Shown here: piece after piece, positions 1 to 9,000 of the stretch
Layout: every line of letters begins with the position of its first letter
Position numbering within the stretch: position 1 is the stretch's first letter
Source of the DNA: Ectobius pallidus
Taxonomy: Eukaryota > Arthropoda > Insecta > Blattodea > Ectobiidae
Direction of reading: 5' to 3'
Assembly (NCBI GenBank): GCA_964059195.1
Contig: CAXKWD010000005.1
Location: forward strand, 144,237,686-144,301,685
DNA length: 64,000 bases
The notes under the pieces: model-generated
Seen by the model: only the letters and a program-made list of their open reading frames with translations
Database searches by the model: none
What the model was told of the DNA's origin: nothing
Made by a program: the position numbers and the translations under genes

Positions 1-149
1 GAATTTATGGTTTGGTGAAGAAGATATGCTCAGTAGCATTCTAAATATCTTTGTGGTGCTGATACCCCTTGCTTCTTCAAAAGGGCTATCACACTGGGGA
101 ATCAACTAGGTTCCCCCTTGCAGCATATCCACAGCCGAAGTGATAAAAA

Positions 150-310
150 AAATGGTAAATGACATTATACAAAGGAGATTGGCATTGTATGCCCTCTTGG
201 AAAAGTGCCTTAGAGAGAAAACATAAATGAGTCTCTCTATAGTCTAGTATGGAGACATCTACTTAGAAGAAATGAATCACTGGAAAAAAGAAAACTTAAA
301 GATAGGCACC
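150..310 (+). pseudogene. Degraded coding relic (NESL..LVW motif)
   Basis: With frame shifts this stretch reads as a short peptide containing KCLREKT followed by NESLYSLVW. It resembles a motif in a class of arthropod transposase-like proteins where NESL is followed by S(V/I)W. Stops and at least one frameshift interrupt it and no flanking domain was recognised. The assignment rests on memory of the motif only and is weak. Confidence 0.22.
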
Positions 311-1059
311 ACAGAAGGCAGATGAAAACTGAGATGATCAGATGGGATCAAAGACATCCTTAAGGTTGAATGGGCACAGATTATTAGGCTTGGAGAATCA
401 AGATCTGAATCGAGAACTGCTATACAACCGACCATGCAGAGCATAACAAGGAGTAATGTTAGGCTGGTACTTTAAACTGCTCTGCATATCCAGAGGGATC
501 TCCAGAGATCGTTCGTGATCTAAGGACCTGTTACTAGGTCTACTACTACTATGGAAAGCAATTAATGAGTTCAACAGTAGGGAGGCCTCTGCCAAGACCA
601 TGAAGAGAATTCTTCAATCAGCCATTTCTCCGGGGCAAAAAGGAACCTTTAAAAAGTTGTGGATGGTAAGGAGATGACTTCTTGAGAAATCTAACCACTA
701 CTGAAGGAATGTAAAAGTGGCTAAAATCAGGAGTGAAGCAGCTCTAAAAAAAGAAGACAGGATGGAGTTAAACAACAGGAGACTTCTGAAAAAGGTTAGA
801 ACAAAACATTCATAGCACGGTACTTTTTTGTTTGCTAGAAAATTATACTATGGAAACTTTAAATTCCTTTTTATCACATATAATTTTACTGACTTTTGTG
901 TAGGCTATCTAGGAATCACTTTTGTCCTAAATGGTTTGTTTAGAGGCAGAATAATTTTGTATTCTTACTTAGCCTACTGTGTTACATGAGTTTCAGTATT
1001 CACTTATTTATGTGGTGGAAGGAAGGCTTGGCATCTGTAATTTCTGAATTCATGTAACC
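311..1059. other. Unassigned sequence
   Basis: No open frame of credible coding character, no RNA gene and no repeat boundary was recognised here. It may be decayed transposon sequence. Confidence 0.4.
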
Positions 1060-1061
1060 TA

Positions 1062-1367
1062 CAGTGCGTCTCAGTCAGATTGCACCCACCGTGCCGTGCG
1101 TTGAGTTCCCCCCAGATGACGCTCTTATCCCCGGTATGCGGCAAAGAAACTGCCCGGCAGTTGACTGATTTCGTCCATGCACGACAATGAAAACATATGA
1201 AATAAGTTTGAAAATAATGAAAATAGGCACCTCTCTTATTACAGGAGATGCTGGAAATGTCCTCCTCCTACATCCACACTTTTTTGGCATCATGATAGGA
1301 AATTCCGATTGTTGAATCATCACAAGAGAAGCGCAGCAAGTGGGTGCAGTCTGACTGAGATGCACTG
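1062..1367. mobile_element. Small TA-flanked inverted-repeat element (MITE)
   Basis: The element starts CAGTGCGTCTCAGTCAGA and ends with its near inverse, giving inverted repeats of about 28 bp with two mismatches. It is bordered by TA on both sides (1060-1061 and 1368-1369), as expected for a Tc1/mariner-type non-autonomous element. The interior shares a stretch with the fold-back elements at 5170-5885 and 7797-8679 (a region like GTGGATG.AGGAG.A.ACATTTCC), and the first bases of the termini also agree, so it looks like a shorter relative of that family. No transposase is encoded. Confidence 0.7.
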
Positions 1368-1379
1368 TAGATATTATCT

Positions 1380-1880
1380 TTCTTACTTACTTACTTACTT
1401 ACTTATCGAATGACAATAGACAATTCCTAAGCAAGCTAAAGGAATACAGGCTATTATCTATTTTATGGAACCTGGAGGTTCATTGCCATGCTTACCTGAG
1501 CCCATCATTTGACCCTATTCTGTGCTACCTCCATCCAACCATCCCTCGAAAGTCTTACCTCCCTCAAATGTATCCTAATATTGTTCTCACGCCTACATCT
1601 AGGTCTTCCAAGTTGTCTTTTCCCTTCAGGTCTTTTATTCAATACTCTTGAGGTATGTCTTTCCTCCCCATGCATGCAACATGTCCAGCCCATTTCATCC
1701 TCTGTGATTTAGTTACCCTTAGGCCTACTATATCTGGTGGTAAGTAGGCCTACAGGTTATGAAGGTCATCATTATGCAGTCTTCTCCAGTCTTCATTTTC
1801 AGCTTTCTTAGGTCCAAATATTTTCCTAAGCACCCTGTTTTCGAACACTCTCATATTAACTTATGTTCTTCCCGAAGAGT
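1380..1880 (-). pseudogene. 3' end of a LINE reverse-transcriptase ORF
   Basis: Read on the minus strand the sequence gives the C-terminal end of an insect LINE ORF. It begins RVFENRVLRKIFGPK, then WAGHVACMG and, after a frameshift, a KRPEGKRQLGRPR.R stretch, the usual order in this family. At least one stop and one frameshift break it. The 3' end is a short tetranucleotide tail, (CTTA)n on the plus strand at about 1382-1405, typical of such LINEs. The reverse-transcriptase core is missing, so this is a dead 5'-truncated copy. Confidence 0.7.
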
Positions 1881-2510
1881 AAGCAACCATGTCTCACATC
1901 AGGATAATTATCTTATAATTTTTCATTTTTAGGTTTCTGGACTGAAGATAGGCCTATATTAACTTATATATAAATTACGTTTTTAAAAATAAAAAATGTA
2001 CCGGTACCAGTATTAATAAGTAAGATTTTTTTTATCAGAATAGGTAAAAATCTTGGGTAGGCCTACCAGTAAATAATAATACGGGATCATAAGCCATGAC
2101 ACATGACTTTATCTTTTGTAGCGGCTGAGGAATTCAGATCCCAGTAAATTAATGTATGTTATTTTTTGTGATTTTCTTTTTTATCACATAGGCCTACTAA
2201 TAAAAATATTTAAAATTTATAGATTTAAAAAAATAGTGACTTCAGATTTGATTGTAAACAGTTTTTTATTGAACTGTAAATTTAAAATAAGCTCATTATG
2301 AATTTGTACTTGTTTAGAGTTATTAAAGTGCATGTACACTGGAATATTTCTGACTACGCATCCAGAAATGAAGTACACGATTATAATACCAGAAATAACG
2401 CTGCATTGAATTTACCACAATTTAGACTCTGTAGGCCTAAGTCAGTTAATTCTCATTTAGCCTATATTTATGTCCTAAGCGTTACAACAAGCTGCCTTCT
2501 TTTGTAATAA

Positions 2511-2550
2511 ACTAGCAGGTGCTCACGGCTTTGCCCACGATAATTAATTT
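2511..2550 (+). repeat. Copy of a CGGCTTCGCCCAC-type repeat module
   Basis: The sequence reads ACTAGCAGGTGCTCACGGCT followed by TTGCCCACG and a TAATTAATT run. Similar modules occur at 2932-2970, 53161-53200 and inverted at 17822-17857. Comparable modules are known at the edge of dispersed repeats in arthropod genomes, but the parent element could not be named. Confidence 0.5.
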
Positions 2551-2931
2551 AAAAATTAAGAGTATAATATCTATTAAAGCATTATAGGCTATTTATTAAC
2601 ACTTGCACGCGAATCATTCATACACTAAACCATTAATAATTTATGAAACAGCTAAAATTCCGGCTTCAGAGTAGGCTACATTCCATGATTAGAAAGTGCC
2701 GCCTGGGAAAACGATCTCAGATTCGATTATGCAGTTCCAAAGCTAACTGTGAACACATAATACATATTGTTTCTCAACTGTTTGTTGACAGATGAATATG
2801 ATGTGAATTTTATTTCATCAATTCATTGTAATTTTCAGAAATTATATAATGTTTCAAGGGAAGGAATGGTTTGTTTGCATTTTTATTATCAGCGATAGGC
2901 CTATTTCAAGAGTTAAACCATCAATATTTTA

Positions 2932-2970
2932 CAGCTGGTGCCCGCGGCTTCGCCCACCATTATTAATTGA
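2932..2970 (+). repeat. Copy of a CGGCTTCGCCCAC-type repeat module
   Basis: The copy reads AGCTGGTGCCCGCGGCTTCG, then CCCACC and a TTATTAATT run. It matches the module at 2511 apart from scattered substitutions. Confidence 0.5.
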
Positions 2971-3279
2971 CTCCAGAATTTTTAAGAAATTTACACAGAT
3001 AGTTTATTAAAAATGTTTGTGGTTCAGAGCTATGAAAATTGTAAGTAAAAATAAAATTAAAATGTTTGTTCATTGTGTTCATTTCACTTAGGCTTTATAT
3101 GGCCTAATAAAGAAACGATTTTCCTAATTTTGTACTCTTTGTGAAAGTTTAGACTGCGAGAGACGAACATCGCTGAGTATAGGCCTACCCGATGTTTCAC
3201 AAAGCGGGTGAGCGAGTGAGCACGCTTTTTAGGGCCGTTGAATTGTATAAGAGTAGATTATAGCAAGAATAAATCCTCA

Positions 3280-3452
3280 TATACACCTTGTAAATGGTTG
3301 GTAAAAACCCTTTTTGTACTATGGAAGAGTTTTTAAATTTAGGACTACATACTTTTATGCTTTTTAATGTAATAACTGTAGTACCGGTATTATGTTCTTA
3401 GACAATGTCAATGCCTGTATTATGCTAACTGGCAATAAATCAAATCAAATCA
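3280..3452 (+). repeat. Probable LINE 3' tail with (AATCA)n end
   Basis: The segment ends in a GGCAATAAATC followed by repeated AATCA units (about 3431-3450), a 3' end style common to insect LINEs. No coding sequence is left. The class is not determined. Confidence 0.4.
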
Positions 3453-3497
3453 AAGCATAGTGCAAATAGTGGGAGAAAGTGATCTTCCCCAACCATT

Positions 3498-5039
3498 TAG
3501 TAACTTAATAAAATGTACACCTTATACCCTCAATTATATAAGGAAACCCACAGTTTTGTCATAAAATTTATTGTTAGAATTAAGATATTAAAACAGCTCT
3601 TTGGCTTAAAAGCATTAAAATATTAATTCTCAAATAGAAATAAATAAATAAATAAAAATATTTGAGAATCGTCAGAAATAAAATGTCTTATTACTGATAC
3701 ACTAAATAATTGTCAGATGTTCACTGCAATATACTTAACACTGGTGCTTGCAGTAGTGTCCTGTTGAATACGACTGTTGTTTGCAGTCGAGTCTTGCTAA
3801 ATAAAAATTTTTTGTTGATGAATACAGGATGTTGAAGAATTTCATGTGTTGGAGCCTTCTACACATTGAATAATTGTTGATGGATTTTCTTTACTGATGT
3901 TTCGTTTGTAGATCATATATTAAAGAATTTTGACAAAACTTAGGGTTCTCTTCAATTTTACGGGATGCATTTCGACTTATTGGTAAGTCATCTTCAGCCT
4001 ATAAATAGAAATATGTAAATGCAAGGAGGATAAAACTTCGCTGGAGAAATGTGATTGTAATGTATTTATGATTGCTTACCTGGCATTTGTACTATGTACC
4101 GTATCTTAGAGGCTTTCCTGTATTACTGTCCTCTTGAGCTGAGGATATCGTATTTAACCTGGGTGGGTGTGTTCAGATATCAGTTCATAAAGTGGGTTGT
4201 GATCTATAGGATTTTCGTTTAATGCGTAATTCTTATGTTTATAAATTTCCATTGATTCTAATATATTAAGCTTGCGTCCCTTATGCTGTTTATGTAAAAT
4301 TTTCATTGTGTTTTCTATTGTATTGTGTTTATGGTTATTGTCGATTAAATGTTTAGCGTATGCTGACTTTCCTGTTTTAAGTTTAAAATCTCGGGAGTGC
4401 TCTTGGTATCTTTGTTTAAACTGCCGTCCAGTTTGACCTATATATATTTTTTCACATGAATTGCATTTAAGCTTATAAACCCCACTTTCTGTGTATTTGT
4501 TTATGGTATTATTTCTTGTTTTGTGTAAATTATGTTTCAGATTATTGTTAGTTTTATATGAAATATTAAAATGATTTTTGAATAGTTTTGTGATATGGTG
4601 CGTGGATTTATCTGTATATGTGAATGTGACATGATTTTTATTCTTTTTCTTATTTATAGGTGTTAATTTCGAATTATGTGTAGTATTTTTATTCATTTTC
4701 TTCTTCTGTTTATTAATCAAATTTAAGACTAGATTTCTATCATATCCATTATTGCATGCTATTTGTATAATAATATTAAGTTCTTTATGATATTGTTTTT
4801 TGCTCATAGGAATGTTTAGGAGTCTGTATGTCATACTACGGAACGCCGCTATTTTATGACTGTGTGGGTGGTTAGAGGTACTGTGTATATTTACGTCTGT
4901 GAAGGTAGGTTTTCTATAGATTCCAAAGCTTAATTTATGACAAAACTGTGGGTTTCCTTATATAATTGAGGGTATAAGGTGTACATTTTATTAAGTTACT
5001 AAATTTACAACCCTCATTGGACAATGAAATTTATTAATG
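3498..5039 (-). mobile_element. 5'-truncated Penelope-like element with inverted ends
   Basis: This insertion is flanked by a 13-bp direct repeat, TTCCCCAACCATT, at 3485-3497 and 5040-5052, which reads as a target-site duplication. It carries a GIY-YIG endonuclease frame on the minus strand. About 70 bp at the left end (roughly 3496-3566) are an inverted copy of the right end (roughly 4940-5012), including the first part of the remaining coding frame. Penelope-like elements are known to carry terminal repeats in direct or inverted orientation and to be 5'-truncated. The reverse-transcriptase core is missing, so the copy is non-autonomous. Confidence 0.8.
4154..4957 (-). pseudogene. Penelope-like ORF: RT end plus GIY-YIG endonuclease
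   Basis: The minus-strand frame is open from 4957 down to a stop at 4154-4156, 267 codons, with an internal ATG at 4834. The first 40 residues (FGIYRKPTFTD and NHP..HK.AAFRSM) match the end of the Penelope reverse-transcriptase region. The C-terminal part holds SGVYKLKC and IYIGQTGRQFKQRYQEH, the GIY-YIG single-strand nicking endonuclease signature of this class, with a CxxC pair between the two halves. A stop (4958-4960) and the element end cut off the rest of the reverse transcriptase. The product would be endonuclease without polymerase, so it is presumably inactive. Confidence 0.82.
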
Positions 5040-5169
5040 TTCCCCAACCATTATTAAAATATCACTTTATAAAATTTGATACAGTTGTAAAAATCGATTT
5101 TACGTGTAATATTGTTGCAGTTTTCTATAGCAGTTATCTCCACATAGCAATTTGCCCAGATACAAGATC

Positions 5170-5885
5170 TACAGTGAGTCCCACGCAAGAGTTGGCCAAT
5201 GACGCGGGTTCCTGCGGCGTGGCAGGCGCAGCTCCAACTCCCGAGCGATCGGGTGAAATATCTACGCTAATAATGCCGCGATCGGTGCAATGATTCAGGT
5301 TCTCACATTTACAGTTAAAATTACAATGAAAATAAACACGTACCTCATCGCAAGAGATGTTGGAAATGTTCTCCTCTTGCATCCACACAATACTGGCACC
5401 TTCTTAGGAAATTCTCTTTCACGCGCATAAGTTCAGCTTCTGAAACAGTTCATTTCTCTTGTGATAGGCCTATGTGATATTGTCTTTAAGTTCTTCTAAC
5501 AGTAGGCTATGTGAATATTATTTATGGGGAACGAAAAATAAAATGTATAGGTCAATTTCCCATACATTAGAAGAACTTAAACACAATATCACAAGAGAAG
5601 CTTGTGATTCTCGGAAGCTGAACTTATGCGCGTGAAAGAAAATTTCCTAAAAAGGTGCCAGTATCGTGTGGATGCAAGAAGAGAACATTCCCAACATCTC
5701 TTGTGATGAGGTAGGTGGTTATTTTCATTGTAATTTTAGCTGTAAATGTGAGAACCTGAATCATTACACAGATCGCGGCATTATTAGCATAGATATTTCA
5801 CCCGATCGCTCGGGAGTTGGAGCTGTGCCCGCCACGCCGTAGGAACCCGCGTCGTTGGCCAACTCTTGCTGTGGGACTCACTGTA
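5170..5885. mobile_element. Fold-back element with ~300-bp inverted arms (copy 1)
   Basis: The element begins TACAGTGAGTCCCACGCAAG and ends with the inverse. The two arms (about 5170-5461 and 5575-5885) are long inverted copies of each other around a short central spacer. TA at both edges suggests TA target duplication. Each arm holds an outward-reading frame starting MQEENI; it stays open in the left arm and is closed by a late stop in the right. A second copy lies at 7797-8679 and a shorter relative at 1062-1367. It ends 108 bp before the Fis1 start codon. No transposase is recognisable. Confidence 0.72.
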
Positions 5886-5993
5886 GGTGAGTTGTACTCT
5901 CTGTATCTTAAGATTAATCAACTTTTCTTCTTCAGGTTTTGTACTGTGGGCTGTCTTCCCTCCCTATGATCTCCAGTCCAATCTGCAACAAAC
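5886..5993 (+). promoter_or_regulatory. Fis1 5' leader, possible 3' splice site of a leader intron
   Basis: Only 108 bp separate the fold-back element from the Fis1 ATG. They contain a pyrimidine run ending in an AG at 5934-5935 (CTTTTCTTCTTCAG), which could be the acceptor of an intron in the 5' leader or a pyrimidine-rich initiator. Which of the two applies cannot be told from sequence alone. Confidence 0.4.
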
Positions 5994-6038
5994 ATGGATG
6001 ACATTTTGGATGAGGTCGTGTCATCGTCAGATTTAAGG
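5994..6038 (+). CDS. Fis1: Fis1 coding exon 1
   Basis: The exon encodes MDDILDEVVSSSDLR, corresponding to the N-terminal arm of Fis1. It ends in AGG before GTAAGA and leaves phase 0, matching exon 2. It is too short for ordinary ORF detection and was found by searching upstream for the missing N-terminus. Confidence 0.9.
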
Positions 6039-9000
6039 GTAAGATTTAAATGAATGACATTTAGGCCTACGCATTACAACATAGACAAAATAAACAAATA
6101 AAGAATTAATGGTAGGCCTACTGGTAATACTGGTAAATAATTCAATAGTTAAAGTTAAGCTATCTTTCAATAACTGCTAATAAGTTATTCATCTATGGAT
6201 ATAGTGGGATTGTGCCTTGAATGAACGCTCAAATTTAAACTAACAGAACATTTAAACCTTGTTTATGGATTATTCTCCAGAAAAGGGCAGATTCATGTTG
6301 CAATTGATTTTCTGGTGTAAAATAAGTATTTATGGATTATAAATTATTGTGATAAGTTAGATTGAAATAAGGTCTATTTGATCCCACAGTCCACTTTTTA
6401 AACAAATATTCTTCATGTAAAGTCCCCTTAAATATAAGAGAAGGTTGTCACCAATCTTCACAGCCTCAGAAGGTACCTAACCCAAATACAAAATTTTGTT
6501 TTCGTACGATTTACAAGAAGCCGTATTGCAAAAAGCATGTATTCACAGTGGGTTGCTTATAACTACCCTTCAGAGAATATGTTCGAAAAAATGTTTCAAA
6601 TAAAAGTTTTAGCTCTTGGTACAAGCAATCCATGCGCAAAATTTAAAGAAAATCGTTAGAGCCGTTTTCGAGAAAATCGGGAAAAACGAAAATTTCTTCA
6701 TGTAAAGTCTCCTTAAAAATAAGGGAAATTTGTCGCCAATCTTCGAATCACATCTTCAGAAGGTACCTGACCCAAATACGAAATTTTGTTTTCATACGAT
6801 TCTCCGTTTCGGAGCTAGCCTGTTCACAAACTTCCACACAGACAGACAGACACACACACAGACATGTTTCCAAAAATAGTATTTTTGGATTCAGGGGGCC
6901 TTGAAACGTGTATATATGCTAAAAACTCAACTTCGAATTTTGGGGTCGAAAACAATACTTCCTCTACCTATAGTACCTATGGTACGGGCAGAGGAAGTAA
7001 AATGAGTCATTAATAACTGAAAAGCGAGTATATCATTTTGTAAAGACAATTTTTTGCACTAAACATGCCTGTCCCAACGTGAGACCTCACCTCCGTGAAA
7101 CAATATAAAAGTTCAATTATTTCCACAGAGATGGCACTGTAGTCTTTCTATCTTCCTTGGACTCTAACTTTTGGCAGTTTTCTTATCATTTAGGCTATAT
7201 AAAGCCAAGCTGTCAGTGTGCTTTTCTGTGTTGTTTTGTTTGTGTAAAAGGGGTAAATGCAGAGTTGGTAATTGGACTTTCTCACCTCCGAAACCTACAC
7301 CCAACGGTATAGTTGTATAAGATTTGAATTTTTCTCGGCGAATAATACATAAGAGTTCTTCACAGGCTAACAGCCGAGTCAAGGGTTTGATAAACTCCGA
7401 GCTTTCGGACTCCATATCTCTGAGTCCTTCTGGACTCAGAGATATGGAGTCCGAAAGCTCGGAGTTTATCAAACCCTTGACTCGGCTGTTAGGCTGTGAA
7501 GAACTCTTATGTATGGTATAGTTGTATGTTTTTATATTTACTTTTGCTATAAATTATAATATAAGGAATGCAAAGTTAAACTCTAGAACTGAGATTTTCT
7601 AATTTCAAATGTTCTCAAGCTGTTTGACAAATTAGAGAAAATCTCACCTCCATTACTCTCACCTCTGTTACTGTTACTCGTGAGTCCTATCCATGGAGGT
7701 GTAATTAATGTTATAATTGATGACATATTTAATTGTCTGCATTTATTATTTTTGTTTAAAGAAGATACTGGTATAGCCTGATAGTTTATGACGATATACA
7801 GTGAGTCTCACGTAAGAGTTGGCCAATGACGCGGGTTTCTGCATCGCGGCTGGCACAGCTCCAACTCCCGAGCGATCTGGTGAAATATCTACGCAAATAA
7901 TGCCGCGGTCGTTGTAATGATTCAGGTTCTCACATTTACAGTTAAAATTACAATGAAAATAACCACGTACTTCATCATAAGGGATGATGGAAATGTTCTC
8001 CTCTTGCATCCAGACAACACTGGCACCTTTTTAGGAAATTTTCTTTCACGCGCATAAGTTCAGCTTCCGAGACAGAGGTACTTTCTCTTGTGATAGGCCT
8101 ATGTGATATTGTCATCAACAGTGGCGGACGCAGGGGGGATAGGGGGTTACATCCCCCCCCCCCGAAATTTGAAAATAAGGCTATATATGTACTCTAAGTG
8201 CCAGTTTTATAAACTAATTGTATATGTAAGTTGAAAGTCAAATCCCCCCCGAAAAAAAGTTCTGCGTCCGCCACTGGTCATCAAGTTCTTCTAACAGTAT
8301 GTAAATATTATTTATGGGGAAACTTGAAAAATAAAGTGTATAGGTCAATTTCCCATACACAAGAAGAACTTAAAGACAATATCACAAGATAAATTAACTC
8401 TATCTCGGAAGCTGAACTTACGGGCGTGAAAGAAAATTCCCTAAAAAAGGTGTCAGTGTTGTGCTTATGCAAGAGGAGAACATTTCCAACATCTCTTGTG
8501 ATGAGGTACGTGGTTATTTTCGTTGTAATTTTAACTGTAAATGTGAGATCCTGAATCATTACACCAACTGCGGCATTATTTGCGTAGATATTTTACCCGA
8601 TCGCTCGGCAGTTGGAGCTGTGCCAGCCACGACGCAGAAACCCGCGTCATTGGCCAACTCTTGCGTGGAACTCACTGTAGGTCTATCATGTTTTAATTTA
8701 AAGTTTTGATTTGAAGGTGATAATCTATTTTAACATTGATAAAAATAAGTAAGAAGTTGTGTGTTAATCCATTTTTATGGTAATAAATATTGCTCTTTTT
8801 CATGATAACATTTAATACAGTAAATTTAATCTAATTCTCACATAACTTCTATATAATTGCTATTTCTTACTATTCTCACCTCCGTGAATGTGCCATTTTC
8901 TAACCTTGTTAATTTAATGCAAAATACCACTCGGTAAGTAGGACTAGTAGGCCTACCTCGGTAGTACTCTGCAGAAAGAAATATTACATACAAAAAATTA

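Larger units (their letters stand above)
1881..3280. other. Unassigned AT-rich sequence with TAGGCCTA motifs
   Basis: No gene was recognised. The stretch contains several TAGGCCTA octamers (about 1952, 2060, 2190, 2433, 2896 and 3181) and two copies of the ACTAGCAGGTGCCCGC-type module described separately. Confidence 0.4.

Noticed and set aside
7164..7521. Opposed frames of 102 and 65 codons with the same peptide in both directions
   Set aside because: They result from the hairpin at 7345-7514 read on both strands. There is no evidence of coding.
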